From NCBI RefSeq assembly GCF_000344805.1, contig NC_020453.1, positions 5,117,001 to 5,181,000 on the forward strand: a stretch of DNA of 64,000 bases, in the 5' to 3' direction. The position numbers were made by a program, and so were the translations under genes. This stretch comes from Bradyrhizobium oligotrophicum S58. Its GTDB lineage: Bacteria; Pseudomonadota; Alphaproteobacteria; Rhizobiales; Xanthobacteraceae. The stretch's first letter is position 1, and each line of letters opens with the position of its first letter. Positions 1 to 9,192 of this stretch are shown here, one piece after another. The notes below the pieces were generated by a model. That model saw nothing but the letters and a program-made list of their open reading frames with translations, ran no database searches and was not told the origin of the DNA.

Positions 1-1734
1 GGCATGACCGCGCTCTATCTCGAGCGCTACCTCAATTACGGCCTGACCCGCGCCGAACTGCAGTCGGGCAAGCCGATCATCGGCATTGCGCAGACGGGCA
101 ACGACCTGTCGCCCTGCAACAGGCATCACATCGAACTCGCGCATCGCGTCCGCGAGGGCATCCGCGCCGCCGGCGGCATCGCGATGGAGTTTCCGACCCA
201 TCCGATCCAGGAGACCGGCAAGCGTCCGACTGCGGCACTTGACCGCAACCTCGCTTATCTCGGCCTGGTGGAAATCCTGTTCGGCTATCCGCTCGACGGC
301 GTGGTGCTGACCGCCGGCTGCGACAAGACGACGCCGGCTTTGCTGATGGCGGCGGCGACCGTCAACATTCCGGCGATCGTGCTGTCGGGCGGGCCGATGC
401 TGAACGGCTGGCACGAGGGTCAGCGCACCGGCTCCGGCACCGTGGTGTGGAAGTCGCGCGAGCGGCTGGCCGCCGGCGAGATCGGCTATGAGGAGTTCAT
501 GGAGATCGTGGCGTCCTCGGCGCCGTCGATCGGTCATTGCAACACCATGGGCACGGCTTCGACCATGAATGCGCTGGCCGAGGCGCTCGGCATGTCCCTG
601 CCCGGCTGCGCCGCCATTCCGGCGCCCTATCGCGAGCGCGGGCAGATCGCCTACGAGACCGGAACGCGCATCGTCGACATGGTGTGGGAAGACCTGAAGC
701 CGTCGGACATCCTGACGCGCAAGGCGTTCGAGAACTGCATCGTCGCCAACTCCGCGATCGGCGGCTCGACCAATGCGCCGATCCACATCAACGCGCTGGC
801 GCGCCATGTCGGCGTCGAGCTCGACATCGACGATTGGCAGAAATTCGGCCATGACGTGCCGCTGCTCGTCAACATGCAGCCGGCCGGCTTCTATCTTGGC
901 GAGGAATTCCATCGCGCCGGCGGCGTGCCGGCCGTGATCGGCGAGCTGATGCGCCACAAGCGCATCCATGAGGACGCCATCACCGTCAACGGCCGCAGCA
1001 TGGGCGACAATTGCCGCGACGCGGCCAAGCCCGACAACGACGTGATCTGGTCCTACGACAAGCCACTGGTGAAGGATGCCGGCTTCCTGGTGCTGCGCGG
1101 CAATCTGTTCGATTCCGCGATCATGAAGACCAGCGTCATCTCCAAGGAGTTCCGCGACCGCTATCTCGTCAATCCGAACGACCCGAACGCGTTCGAGGGC
1201 CGCGCCATCGTGTTCGAAGGGCCGGAGGACTATCACGACCGCATCGACGATGCGTCGCTCGATATCGACGAGCACTGCGTGCTGTTCATCCGCGGCGCCG
1301 GCCCGATCGGCTATCCCGGCGGCGCCGAAGTGGTGAACATGCAGCCGCCGGCCGCGCTGATCAAGCGCGGCATCCTGTCCCTGCCCTGCATCGGCGACGG
1401 CCGCCAGTCCGGCACCTCGGGCTCGCCGTCGATCCTCAACGCCTCGCCCGAGGCTGCGGCCGATGGCGGGCTCGCGATCCTCAAGACCGGCGACAAGGTG
1501 CGCATCGACCTCAACAAGGGCTCGGCCAACATCCTGATCTCGGACGAGGAGGTCGCCAAGCGCCGCGCCGAGCTGAAGGCCAAGGGCGGCTTCCCGCATC
1601 CGGCCAACCAGACGCCATGGCAGGAACTCTATCGCAACACCGTAGGCCAGCAGGCCACCGGCGCCTGCATGGAGTTCGCCACGCGCTACCACAACATCGC
1701 CGGCACGGTGGGTGTGGCGCGGCATAATCATTGA
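1..1734 (+). CDS. IlvD/Edd-family dehydratase, D-xylonate dehydratase-like (5' partial)
   Basis: Dehydrates a sugar acid (probably D-xylonate or a related aldonate) to the 2-keto-3-deoxy acid in a non-phosphorylative oxidative sugar pathway. The frame is open from the window edge and the usual family N-terminus (about 25 residues) is missing, so the true start lies upstream. Counting from the first visible Met, cluster-ligand cysteines are seen at C38 (SPCN), C106 (GCDKTT) and C179 ([10 protein letters not shown]). The C-terminal [21 protein letters not shown] segment is typical of the family. The sequence closely follows the remembered Caulobacter XylD, including the opening MTALYLER and the closing RHNH. 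The two downstream SDR genes fit the same pathway. Substrate could also be L-arabonate or another aldonate, and the sequence does not decide this. Confidence 0.88.
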   Translation, partial: GMTALYLERYLNYGLTRAELQSGKPIIGIAQTGNDLSPCNRHHIELAHRVREGIRAAGGIAMEFPTHPIQETGKRPTAALDRNLAYLGLVEILFGYPLDGVVLTAGCDKTTPALLMAAATVNIPAIVLSGGPMLNGWHEGQRTGSGTVVWKSRERLAAGEIGYEEFMEIVASSAPSIGHCNTMGTASTMNALAEALGMSLPGCAAIPAPYRERGQIAYETGTRIVDMVWEDLKPSDILTRKAFENCIVANSAIGGSTNAPIHINALARHVGVELDIDDWQKFGHDVPLLVNMQPAGFYLGEEFHRAGGVPAVIGELMRHKRIHEDAITVNGRSMGDNCRDAAKPDNDVIWSYDKPLVKDAGFLVLRGNLFDSAIMKTSVISKEFRDRYLVNPNDPNAFEGRAIVFEGPEDYHDRIDDASLDIDEHCVLFIRGAGPIGYPGGAEVVNMQPPAALIKRGILSLPCIGDGRQSGTSGSPSILNASPEAAADGGLAILKTGDKVRIDLNKGSANILISDEEVAKRRAELKAKGGFPHPANQTPWQELYRNTVGQQATGACMEFATRYHNIAGTVGVARHNH

Positions 1735-1741
1735 ACCACCA

Positions 1742-1824
1742 CCGTCATTGCGAGCGAAGCGAAGCAATCCAGGGCCGAGCATAAGACTCTGGATTGCTTC
1801 GTCGCTTCGCTCCTCGCAATGACG
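1742..1824. repeat. Palindromic intergenic repeat, family B copy 1
   Basis: The left arm begins CGTCATTGCGAGCGAAGCGA and the right arm ends with its reverse complement, CGCTCCTCGCAATGACG, around a short non-conserved middle. A second copy lies at 56279-56352 and a fragment at 47616-47640. It fills the gap between the dehydratase stop and the next start, so it may also work as a hairpin terminator. Confidence 0.85.
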
Positions 1825-1854
1825 ACGAGACAACGAGAATCCAAGGGAGACCCC

Positions 1855-2589
1855 ATGTCCGACCGCCTCAAGGGCAAACGCGCCTTCGTCACTGCTGCCG
1901 CTGCCGGCATTGGCCGCGCCTGTGCCGTCGCCTTCGCGCGGCAAGGCGCCACCGTGTTCGCGACCGATATCGACGAGAAGGGCCTGGCGACACTGAAGAG
2001 CGAGGGCATCGCCGAGGTCGCGACGCTCGACGTACGCAACACCGCCGCCGTGAACGCGATGGCCGAGCGGGTCGGCAAGGTCGAGATCCTGCTCAACGCC
2101 GCCGGCTTCGTGCACAATGGCAGCATCCTCGACTGCTCCGACGACGACTGGGATTTCTCGTTCGATCTCAACGTCAAGTCGATGCATCGCACGATCCGTG
2201 CGTTCCTGCCAAAGATGCTCGGCGAGGGCGGCGGCGCCATCGTCAACATCGCCTCCGCCGCGGGCGTGTTCAAGGCTGCGCCGAACCGCTACGTCTATGG
2301 CGCGACCAAGGCCGCGGTGGCGGCGCTGACGCGCTCGGTGGCGGCCGACTTTGTCGGCAAGCATATCCGCTGCAACTGCATCTGCCCCGGCACGATCGAG
2401 ACGCCCTCGCTGCTCGGCCGCGCCGCGGCCGCCGGTCCGAACGGGCTCGAGATGTTCATCTCGCGCCAGCCGATGGGCCGGCTCGGCACCGCCGAGGAGA
2501 TCGCGCATCTCGCGGTCTATCTCGCCAGCGACGAGAGCGCGTTCACGACCGGCGTCGCGCACACCATCGACGGCGGCTGGACGCTGTAG
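1855..2589 (+). CDS. Short-chain dehydrogenase, 2-keto-3-deoxy-L-fuconate dehydrogenase / BDH2 (DHRS6)-like
   Basis: A 244-residue NAD(P)-dependent classical SDR. The nucleotide-binding motif TAAAAGIG is at residues 13-20, NAAG at 81-84, and the catalytic set is S134, Y148 and K152 (YGATK). The sequence follows the DHRS6/BDH2 group along its whole length (LDC..DDWDFS, IRCNC.CPGTIETPSL, VYLASDESA, IDGGW). Bacterial members of this group oxidise 2-keto-3-deoxy sugar acids, which fits the dehydratase directly upstream. Start chosen at 1855 because AGGGAGA precedes it. An earlier in-frame ATG at 1819 would lie inside the palindromic repeat. Specific substrate is inferred. Confidence 0.85.
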   Translation: MSDRLKGKRAFVTAAAAGIGRACAVAFARQGATVFATDIDEKGLATLKSEGIAEVATLDVRNTAAVNAMAERVGKVEILLNAAGFVHNGSILDCSDDDWDFSFDLNVKSMHRTIRAFLPKMLGEGGGAIVNIASAAGVFKAAPNRYVYGATKAAVAALTRSVAADFVGKHIRCNCICPGTIETPSLLGRAAAAGPNGLEMFISRQPMGRLGTAEEIAHLAVYLASDESAFTTGVAHTIDGGWTL

Positions 2590-2594
2590 CTTCT

Positions 2595-2700
2595 CCTCAT
2601 CCTGAGGAGCCCGCCTCTTGGCGGGCGTCTCGAAGGATGGGGCCCGGACGCCGGGGCCCCATGGTTCGAGACGCGCTGCGCGCTCCTCACCATGAGGGTC
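2595..2700. repeat. Palindromic intergenic repeat, family D
   Basis: A long imperfect inverted repeat: CTCATCCTGAGGAGC...GTCTCGAAGGATGG on the left and CCATGGTTCGAGACGCGC...CTCACCATGAGG on the right. The inner GGGGCCC/GGGGCCCC segment also pairs. It fills the gap between the two SDR genes. A single copy in this window. The pattern matches repeats I recall from Bradyrhizobium genomes. Confidence 0.75.
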
Positions 2701-2719
2701 GAAAGAGGAGTCTTTTTTC

Positions 2720-3466
2720 ATGAACCACATCGACCTCACCAACCGCTGCGCCGTGGTCACCGGTGGCGCTCAAGGCTTCGGCCGGGCCATCACCGAGCGC
2801 TTCAAGGCCTCCGGCGCGAAAGTCGCGATCTGGGATCACGACATCGCACTGGCGGAGAAGACCGCGCAGGAGATTGGCCCCGAGGTGCTGGCGCTGCAGG
2901 TCGATGTCACCGACACGACCGCCGTCGAAGGCGCGCGCGATGCGACGCTGGCCGCGTTCGGCACCCTCGACATCCTGGTCAACAATGCCGGCATCGCCGG
3001 CATCAACAAGACGGTGTGGGAGACCGATCTCGAGGAGTGGCGCAAGGTGCTGCGCATCAATCTCGACGGTCCCTTCATCTGCGCCAAGGCGATCGTCCCC
3101 ATCATGCTGAAGCAGGGCTATGGCCGCATCGTCAACATCGCCTCGATCGCCGGCAAGGAAGGCAATCCGAACGCCGCGCATTACTCGGCATCGAAGGCCG
3201 GCTTGATCGCGCTGACCAAGTCGCTCGGCAAGGAGCTGGCGCAGCACAACATCACCGTCAACGCCGTGACGCCGGCCGCGGCCAAGACCGCGATCTTCGA
3301 CCAGATGACCGAGACCCACATCAACTTCATGCTGTCGAAGATCCCGAAGGGCCGCTTTGTGCTGGTCGAGGAACTCGCCGCGCTGGTGTCGTGGCTCGCC
3401 TCTGAAGAGTGCTCGTTCTCCACCGGCGCGGTGTTCGACATTTCCGGCGGCCGCGCGACGTATTAG
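2720..3466 (+). CDS. Short-chain dehydrogenase/reductase (FabG-like, probable sugar dehydrogenase)
   Basis: A 248-residue classical SDR with TGGAQGFG at 14-21, NNAG at 88-91, S142, Y155 and K159 (YSASK), and a C-terminal GAVFDISGGRATY. GAAAGAGGAG lies upstream of the ATG. Following a sugar-acid dehydratase and a KDF-dehydrogenase-like SDR, it probably carries out another oxidation in the same pathway, such as aldose to lactone/aldonate. A general 3-oxoacyl reductase role cannot be excluded from sequence. The stop codon abuts a family A repeat. Confidence 0.82.
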   Translation: MNHIDLTNRCAVVTGGAQGFGRAITERFKASGAKVAIWDHDIALAEKTAQEIGPEVLALQVDVTDTTAVEGARDATLAAFGTLDILVNNAGIAGINKTVWETDLEEWRKVLRINLDGPFICAKAIVPIMLKQGYGRIVNIASIAGKEGNPNAAHYSASKAGLIALTKSLGKELAQHNITVNAVTPAAAKTAIFDQMTETHINFMLSKIPKGRFVLVEELAALVSWLASEECSFSTGAVFDISGGRATY

Positions 3467-3549
3467 GGGCCCGGATGAGCGCAGCGACATCCGGGGTCTC
3501 ACGAGCTGTGTCGATGAGCCCGGATGTCGCACCGCTCATCCGGGCTACG
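3467..3549. repeat. Palindromic repeat family A, copy 1
   Basis: Arms GCCCGGATGAGCGCAGCGAC and its near complement GTCGCACCGCTCATCCGGGC, separated by the typical GGGGTCTCACGAGCT loop segment. It starts directly after the SDR stop codon. Confidence 0.9.
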
Positions 3550-3575
3550 AGTGGCCAACCTTTACGGCAAGCGGA

Positions 3576-3872
3576 CTAATTGTGCGTCTTCCAGAAGATG
3601 CGTGCGCCCTGCACCGATTGCGCGACATTGATCCGAGCGCGCTCGAACGGCGTCACCACGCCGTCGGCCTTGGCCTTGTTCTCCAGCTTCTGTACGTGGA
3701 TCTGGCCACGGACCAGCTGCTGGGTTTCCGGATAGGTCAGCCGTCCCGAGGTGATGCCGTTGTAGATGCGATGCGACTGCACGTTCTGCCGGGCATCGAT
3801 CAGGGGCGTGCCCGCAAGGCATGCGCCCGACGTGACGACGAGCACCAGCGCACCGGCCATGATGGACTTCAT
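3576..3872 (-). CDS. Small exported protein of unknown function
   Basis: 98 residues. It begins MKSIMAGALVLVVTSGACLAG, a typical signal peptide with probable cleavage after the ALA/LAG segment. The mature part is about 78 residues, polar and mostly helical in character, with repeated basic positions and no cysteine. Start chosen at 3872 because GGAGAG lies 5 bases upstream. The open frame extends further back but has no signal-like sequence there. Not recognised as a named family. No operon partner on either side. Confidence 0.7.
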   Translation of the reverse strand: MKSIMAGALVLVVTSGACLAGTPLIDARQNVQSHRIYNGITSGRLTYPETQQLVRGQIHVQKLENKAKADGVVTPFERARINVAQSVQGARIFWKTHN

Positions 3873-4109
3873 TTTCACTCTCCTGTGGTGATGTGTCCAC
3901 TGGCGTGAAGACGTCATTGTCCGCACTCGTCCAGCGAACGGCCCACAGGATGCGCGGTTTCGATGGTGCCGACTGTGCGCCCGATCACCTTGAAGCAGCA
4001 GGGAGCGGCAGCCTCTCGATGAGAGAGGTCCGATCTCAAGATCTTCCGTCAAGCATTTGAAATCACGCCGCTTGCCCGGGCGGCATCAAGCAACGCGTGA
4101 GCGCGGCCC

Positions 4110-5435
4110 TCAGCCTGGCGCGGCGACCGGCTTGGGCTCAGCCGTCGTCTCAGCCTTTGCGACGAACCCCTTGGCCAGCGCGTGATAGAGGCCCTCCTCG
4201 CAGACCAGCTTCGAGGTGCCATAGGCGATCAGTGACGCCGTCATCAGCGGCACCACCATCGCGTGATTGTCGGTCATCTCGGTGACGATGACGAAGGCGG
4301 TGATCGGCGCCTGCACCACGCCGGCGAAATACGCGACCATGCCGAGCAGCATGATCGGCGCCAGCGGAGCCTGCTGGAACAGGCTCGCGACGTTGGCGCC
4401 GATGCCGGCGCCGACCGCGAGCGACGGCGCGAAGATGCCGCCGGGAATGCCGCTGATCGCAGCGAAGGTGGTGGCGAGGAATTTCAGCACGCCGAAATCG
4501 GCCGGCAGCGGCGTGCCGGTCTCCAGCGCCGCCTTCACCTGCGCATAGCCGGTGCCGTAGACCGTGTCGCCCGAGGCGAGGCCGCAGATCGCGACGGCCA
4601 AGCCGCAGGCGAGTGCGAACGGCAGCGGCTGGCGCTTGATGGCGCGGCCGACGGCGCCGGGCAGCCCGCGCGCCATCGTGATCAGGATGCGGCTGAACAG
4701 GCCGCCGGCGGCGCCGCCGATCACCCCGCAGACGGGCACGGCGAGCCAGTCGATGCCCTTGCCGAGCGCCATGGGAGTCGAGCCGAAATAGGCATAGTTG
4801 CCCATCAGCGCCAGCGAGGTCAGGCCGGCAGCGATCACCGTGGCGATGACGAGGCTCGAGGTCCGCGTCTCGAAGGCGCGGCTCATCTCCTCGATGCCGA
4901 ACACGATGCCGGCGAGCGGCGTGTTGAAGGCCGCCGCCACCCCGGCCGCCGCGCCGGCCAGGATCAGGCCCGGCTGGCGGCGCGGCGACAGCCGGCCGAG
5001 CGCGAACATGATGGAGGCGCCGACCTGAACCGTCGGCCCTTCGCGGCCGACCGAGGCGCCGCACAGCAGCCCGAGCAGGGTCAGCACGATCTTGCCGATG
5101 GCGACACGGAGCGACACCAGCGGGCTGCGTGCGCGCGAGTCCGAGAGGTGCCGCGCCGCGATCGCCTGCGGGATGCCGCTGCCTTGCGCATTGGGGAAGA
5201 AGCGCTGGGTCAGATACACCGACAGCGCAAAACCGGCCGGCGTGACAATGAGCGAGGCGTAGCGCGACTTGGACAACAGCCAGTTGAAGGCAAGCTGCGC
5301 CTGGTCGGCAAGCTCCGCCAGCGCCACAGCGGCGGCGCCGACCACCAGACCGCCGGCCACGAACAGCACCCGCCGCTGCCAGCGCGCTGAGGTCAGCTTG
5401 AGCCAGCGCTTGCGGCGGGGGGTGATCTTCAGCAT
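4110..5435 (-). CDS. CLC-family chloride/proton antiporter or channel
   Basis: A 441-residue polytopic inner-membrane protein of the voltage-gated chloride channel family. Conserved anion-pathway motifs are visible: GSGIPQ (85-90), GREGP (130-134, containing the gating glutamate) and GIFAPSLAVG near residue 333. IEEM at 181-184 matches the internal proton glutamate of CLC exchangers, which favours 2Cl-/H+ antiport over a pure channel. No CBS domains follow, so it is the short bacterial form. The absence of CLC-F type motifs argues against a fluoride exporter. Confidence 0.9.
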   Translation of the reverse strand: MLKITPRRKRWLKLTSARWQRRVLFVAGGLVVGAAAVALAELADQAQLAFNWLLSKSRYASLIVTPAGFALSVYLTQRFFPNAQGSGIPQAIAARHLSDSRARSPLVSLRVAIGKIVLTLLGLLCGASVGREGPTVQVGASIMFALGRLSPRRQPGLILAGAAAGVAAAFNTPLAGIVFGIEEMSRAFETRTSSLVIATVIAAGLTSLALMGNYAYFGSTPMALGKGIDWLAVPVCGVIGGAAGGLFSRILITMARGLPGAVGRAIKRQPLPFALACGLAVAICGLASGDTVYGTGYAQVKAALETGTPLPADFGVLKFLATTFAAISGIPGGIFAPSLAVGAGIGANVASLFQQAPLAPIMLLGMVAYFAGVVQAPITAFVIVTEMTDNHAMVVPLMTASLIAYGTSKLVCEEGLYHALAKGFVAKAETTAEPKPVAAPG

Positions 5436-5456
5436 GGGTGCGGCACGGTCCGGTCT

Positions 5457-5753
5457 TTACGCGGGTGCAGCACCCTCGACGAAAATCAGCCGGCGGTCCA
5501 GCGCCCTCCAGCGCTCATCCAGGGCTTGGGCATATTCCGGCGACGCATACCATTCGCGCAGCCGCGCCATCGACGGAAACTCGACGATGATGAGGGTCTT
5601 GGCGGGCGGGCCGCCTTCGACCGTCTCGGCGGGTCCGCCGCGGACCAGATAGCGGCCGCCATATTGCGCAATCGAGCCCGCCGCGAGCGCCCGGTAGCGC
5701 TCCATCGCTTCGATGTCGCGGACCTCGACCTCGGAGATGACGTAAGCCGCCAT
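5457..5753 (-). CDS. DUF1330-like small protein
   Basis: A 98-residue cytosolic protein with a ferredoxin-like alpha/beta pattern: MAAYVISEVEVRDIEAMERY, GGRYLVRGG, IIVEFPSMARLREWYASPEY and RLIFVEG. This matches the DUF1330 dimeric alpha-beta-barrel family, whose function is not established. Start chosen at 5753 because upstream codons run through a palindromic repeat. It lies 21 bp after the CLC gene start and on the same strand, so co-transcription with it is possible. Confidence 0.82.
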   Translation of the reverse strand: MAAYVISEVEVRDIEAMERYRALAAGSIAQYGGRYLVRGGPAETVEGGPPAKTLIIVEFPSMARLREWYASPEYAQALDERWRALDRRLIFVEGAAPA

Positions 5754-5767
5754 GGCCGACCTCGCTT

Positions 5768-5878
5768 CGTAGCCCGGATGAGCTCCGGCGAAGCCCGAAG
5801 GGCTTCGACGAAAGCGATATCCGGGGTCTCGCAGGTTCACGGACGAACCCGGATGTCGCTGCGCTCATCCAGGCTACG
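5768..5878. repeat. Palindromic repeat family A, copy 2 (long variant)
   Basis: CGTAGCCCGGATGAG at the left and CTCATCCAGGCTACG at the right. The left arm carries an extra hairpin (AAGCCCGAAGGGCTT). The copy at 47678 carries a matching extra hairpin in its right arm, so the two look like the same long variant in opposite orientation. Confidence 0.9.
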
Positions 5879-5904
5879 CAATCTACGCAATCCTGTCGAC
5901 GATG

Positions 5905-6699
5905 CTACGCGATGGTGTCGAGGATGCCGCCCTCGGCGCGCAGCGCGGCGCCGTTGGTCGCGGAGGCTTCCTTGGAGACGGCGTAGACGACCATGTTGGC
6001 GATCTCGTCCACGCTGGCGAAGCGCTGCAGCAGCGAAGCCGGCCGGTGCTGCTTGACGAAGGACGAGGCCGCCTCCTGCTCCGACTGGCCGTTCTGGCGG
6101 GCGAGATCCTTGACGAAGGTCTCGACGCCTTCCGACATCGTCGGTCCGGGCAGCACCGCATTGACCGTGACGCCGGTGCCGCGCGTCAGCTTGGCGAGCC
6201 CGCGCGAGACCGCGAGCTGGGCGGTCTTGGTCATGCCGTAGTGGATCATCTCGGTCGGGATGTTCACCGCCGACTCCGAGGAGATGAAGATGATGCGGCC
6301 CCAGTTGCGCTTCAGCATCCCCTGCATGTAGGCGCGGGCCATGCGCACGCCGGACATCACGTTGACCTCGAAGAAGCGGCTCCAGTCCTCGTCGGGAATG
6401 TCGAAGAAGTCCTTGGGCTCGAAGATCCCGGCATTGTTGACGAGGATGTCGACCTCGGGGAGCGCCGTGATGATGGCGTTGCCGCCCTCGATCTGAGCGA
6501 CATCGCCGGCGACGCCCCGCACTTTGGCGGCGGGGACCAGCTGCTTGAGCTTCGCGACCGCCTCGTCGACACGAGCTTGGCCGCGACCGTTGATGATGAC
6601 CTCCGCGCCGGACGCGGCGAGCCCCTTGGCGATGGCAAAGCCGATACCGGCCGTGGAACCGGTGACGAGGGCGGTCTTTCCCGAGAGGTCGATGTGCAT
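5905..6699 (-). CDS. Short-chain dehydrogenase/reductase
   Basis: A 264-residue NAD(P)-dependent SDR with TGSTAGIG at 13-20, NNAG at 88-91, catalytic serine in the FISSES segment, and Y154/K158 (YGMTK). The C-terminal region holds a long helical insertion (ETFVKDLARQNGQSEQEAAS) seen in some uncharacterised SDRs. Start chosen at 6699 with GGAGAG upstream. The longer open frame begins inside a palindromic repeat. Isolated single gene. Substrate unknown. Confidence 0.85.
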   Translation of the reverse strand: MHIDLSGKTALVTGSTAGIGFAIAKGLAASGAEVIINGRGQARVDEAVAKLKQLVPAAKVRGVAGDVAQIEGGNAIITALPEVDILVNNAGIFEPKDFFDIPDEDWSRFFEVNVMSGVRMARAYMQGMLKRNWGRIIFISSESAVNIPTEMIHYGMTKTAQLAVSRGLAKLTRGTGVTVNAVLPGPTMSEGVETFVKDLARQNGQSEQEAASSFVKQHRPASLLQRFASVDEIANMVVYAVSKEASATNGAALRAEGGILDTIA

Positions 6700-6822
6700 G
6701 GGCAGCTCTCCGTTGTGCTGAAGGAACGGATGTGGGGCGTCGTCGCGCCAACGCAACGCGCTGCACGCAGAGCTGATCCTCTTTTGCGTCCACGACCCGG
6801 GCTGAACGGCGCAGCGAAGGTC

Positions 6823-6907
6823 CGTAGCCCGGATGAGCGAAGCGATATCCAGGTTCACACGAGCTGTACGGGTGAACCCGGATATCGCTTCGCTCATCCG
6901 GGCTACG
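6823..6907. repeat. Palindromic repeat family A, copy 3
   Basis: CGTAGCCCGGATGAGCGAAG and CTTCGCTCATCCGGGCTACG form nearly perfect complementary arms around GGTTCACACGAGCTGTACGG. Confidence 0.92.
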
Positions 6908-6938
6908 AATCCTCAAAATGGAAACGGCGCCGAGATCT

Positions 6939-7385
6939 TTAGCTCGTGGTCCCCGTCAGGATCGCAACTTGGCGCCGGCCCTTCAGCAGCTCCTCAAACT
7001 CGGCGGCGAAGCGCTCAAGGACCGCATATTCGGTCAGGAAGCGGATCGAGGCACTGTTCGGCACAATGGCCTCCGGCATGCTCCAGACCTCGGACGTCAG
7101 CTCGGCTTGCACGAGTAACCGTCCGCGAAGGTCGTGTGGTCTGATGACGATCCGGACGTGGCATTGCTTGAGATTGCCCTTATCGTCGTAATAGCCGCCC
7201 TCGATCATCGGCGGCTTCTCCGATGACAGCGGATAGGATCTTAGTCTCTTCAGGAAAATATCCAGATCGCGGCCGAACCACGCCGCGCCCTTCGCGCTGA
7301 AGGGACCGGCCTTCGCGCTCGCAATGACCTTCCCCGTGCCGTCGTCATCCGGCTCGTAGACGATCTGCAGCTCTGCCGTGCTCAT
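6939..7385 (-). CDS. Hypothetical protein, no recognised family
   Basis: 148 residues, soluble, no signal peptide or membrane segment. It mixes beta-rich stretches (ELQIVYEPDDDGTGKVIASA, CHVRIVIRPHDLRGRLLVQAEL) with a helical C-terminus (SIRFLTEYAVLERFAAEFEELLKG). Start at 7385 has GGAG 8 bases upstream. It lies just before the rplQ terminator on the same strand and probably has its own promoter. I do not recognise a function. Confidence 0.65.
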   Translation of the reverse strand: MSTAELQIVYEPDDDGTGKVIASAKAGPFSAKGAAWFGRDLDIFLKRLRSYPLSSEKPPMIEGGYYDDKGNLKQCHVRIVIRPHDLRGRLLVQAELTSEVWSMPEAIVPNSASIRFLTEYAVLERFAAEFEELLKGRRQVAILTGTTS

Positions 7386-7444
7386 AGCTGATGCTCCGAT
7401 CCACCACGCCCGTCTTCGTCCGCCCGGTAGCCGAGCCGCGACCC

Positions 7445-7473
7445 AAAAATGAAAACGGCGCCCGAAGGCGCCG
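7445..7473 (-). terminator. Rho-independent terminator of the ribosomal block
   Basis: On the - strand a 7-bp stem CGGCGCC/GGCGCCG with a TTCG tetraloop is followed by TTTTCATTTTT. It sits 27 bp after the rplQ stop and closes the str-S10-spc-alpha cluster. Confidence 0.9.
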
Positions 7474-7499
7474 CTTTGAAACCGGGATCGGAGCGGCGC

Positions 7500-7913
7500 T
7501 TACGCGGCTTCCGAGGTTTCCTGCACCGGGCCGGAATCCAGGCCCTTGGCATCGACGTCGCGATCGACGAACTCGATCACGGCCATCGCGGCGTTGTCGC
7601 CGTAGCGGAAGCCGGCCTTGATGATGCGGGTGTAGCCGCCGTTGCGATCCTTGTAGCGGGGCGCCAGGACGTCGAACAGCTTCTTGACCTGGTCGATGTC
7701 GCGCATCTCGGAGATGGCCTGCCGGCGCAGCGCCAGTCCGCCCTTCTTGCCGAGGGTGACGAGCTTCTCGACGATCGGCCGGAGCTCCTTCGCCTTCGGC
7801 AGCGTGGTGACGATCTGCTCGTGCTTGATCAGCGCGGCGCACATGTTGGCGAACATCGCCTTGCGATGCTCGGCGGTGCGGTTGAGCTTCCGATGAACCT
7901 TGCCGTGACGCAT
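7500..7913 (-). CDS. rplQ: 50S ribosomal protein L17
   Basis: Component of the large subunit near the exit tunnel. 137 residues beginning [20 protein letters not shown], with [17 protein letters not shown] near the end of the core. The C-terminal extension of about 20 residues is the length seen in alphaproteobacteria. Last gene of the alpha operon, following rpoA and preceding the terminator. Confidence 0.98.
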   Translation of the reverse strand: MRHGKVHRKLNRTAEHRKAMFANMCAALIKHEQIVTTLPKAKELRPIVEKLVTLGKKGGLALRRQAISEMRDIDQVKKLFDVLAPRYKDRNGGYTRIIKAGFRYGDNAAMAVIEFVDRDVDAKGLDSGPVQETSEAA

Positions 7914-8001
7914 TGTGTTAGTCCTTCATTTCAATCTGCCGCGACGGTTCGTCGGACATGTTGCTCAGGTGGGCTGCCTGCGTTCGCCCGGTCGTGACGA
8001 G

Positions 8002-8026
8002 TGGCGGGTAGGATCCCTACCCGCCA
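8002..8026 (-). other. Intercistronic hairpin between rpoA and rplQ
   Basis: A perfect 11-bp inverted repeat TGGCGGGTAGG / CCTACCCGCCA with a 3-base loop, 5 bp past the rpoA stop and without a U-tract. It may be an RNA processing or stability site rather than a terminator. Confidence 0.7.
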
Positions 8027-8031
8027 TCCGC

Positions 8032-9063
8032 TCAGTAATGATCCTCGAAGCGCTTGGCCAGCTCGTCGATGTTCTCCGGCGGCCAGCCCGGCACTTCCAT
8101 GCCGAGATGCAGACCCATCTGGGCCAGCACTTCCTTGATCTCGTTCAGCGACTTGCGGCCGAAGTTCGGGGTGCGCAGCATCTCCGCCTCCGACTTCTGC
8201 ACGAGGTCGCCGATATAGACGATGTTGTCGTTCTTCAGGCAGTTCGCCGAACGCACCGACAGCTCGAGCTCGTCCACCTTCTTGAGGAAGGCCGGGTTGA
8301 AGGCGAGGTCCGGGATGATCTCCTGGGCGACTTCCTTGCGCGGCTCTTCGAAGTTGACGAAGACGTTGAGCTGATCCTGCAGGATGCGGGCGGCATAGGC
8401 CACCGCGTCTTCCGGCGAGATCGCGCCGTTGGTCTCGATCGTCATGGTCAGCTTGTCGTAGTCGAGGATCTGGCCCTCGCGGGTGTTCTCGACCTTGTAG
8501 GAGACCTTGCGGACCGGCGAGAACAGGCTGTCGACCGGGATCAGGCCGATCGGCGCATCCTCGGGGCGGTTGCGATCGGCGGCGACGTAGCCCTTGCCGG
8601 TCGCGACCGTGAACTCCATGCGGATCTCTGCGCCCTCGTCCAGGGTGCAGAGCGGCAGGTCGGGGTTGAGCACGACGATGTCGCCGACGGTCTGGATGTC
8701 ACCGGCGGTGACGGCACCCGGACCCTGCTTCTTCACGACCATGCGCTTCGGGCCTTCGCCCTGCATCTTGATCGCGATGTCCTTGATGTTCAGCACGATG
8801 TCGGTGACGTCCTCGCGGACACCGGCGATCGAGGAGAACTCATGCAGCACGCCATCGATGTGCACCGACTGCACAGCGGCGCCCTGCAGCGACGACAGCA
8901 GGATGCGGCGGAGCGCATTGCCGAGCGTCTGGCCGAAGCCGCGCTCCAGCGGCTCGGCAACCACGGTGGCGAAACGGGTCGCGTCGGAGCCCGGCGTGAC
9001 CTGGAGCTTGTTCGGCCGAATCAATTCTTGCCAATTCTTCTGGATCGTCACTGTTTCACCCAT
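8032..9063 (-). CDS. rpoA: RNA polymerase alpha subunit
   Basis: 343 residues. The N-terminal assembly domain contains [19 protein letters not shown]. The C-terminal domain contains [22 protein letters not shown] and [18 protein letters not shown], the helix-hairpin-helix that contacts UP elements and activators. Start chosen at [11 protein letters not shown] (9063), the usual start in this group. The open frame continues 25 codons upstream without homology. Located between rpsK and rplQ in the alpha operon. Confidence 0.98.
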   Translation of the reverse strand: MGETVTIQKNWQELIRPNKLQVTPGSDATRFATVVAEPLERGFGQTLGNALRRILLSSLQGAAVQSVHIDGVLHEFSSIAGVREDVTDIVLNIKDIAIKMQGEGPKRMVVKKQGPGAVTAGDIQTVGDIVVLNPDLPLCTLDEGAEIRMEFTVATGKGYVAADRNRPEDAPIGLIPVDSLFSPVRKVSYKVENTREGQILDYDKLTMTIETNGAISPEDAVAYAARILQDQLNVFVNFEEPRKEVAQEIIPDLAFNPAFLKKVDELELSVRSANCLKNDNIVYIGDLVQKSEAEMLRTPNFGRKSLNEIKEVLAQMGLHLGMEVPGWPPENIDELAKRFEDHY

Positions 9064-9192
9064 GGGCCAGTCACGGCATCTTCCAGTCATAGGATCTGAC
9101 TGACTGGCGTTGGAGAACCGCGCATCAGACCGCGGCAACCGAAATGTCTCAAAAGCACGACGAGGCGGACATGCTGTCCGCCTCCTTACAGA

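Noticed and set aside
4263..5390. Long + strand frame opposite the CLC gene
   Set aside because: The CLC motifs on the - strand are decisive. The antisense translation is low-complexity and Arg/Asp-rich.
5779..5840. N-terminal extension of the DUF1330-like protein through the repeat
   Set aside because: The extra residues come from a family A repeat, and the family start MAAYVISEV lies at 5753.
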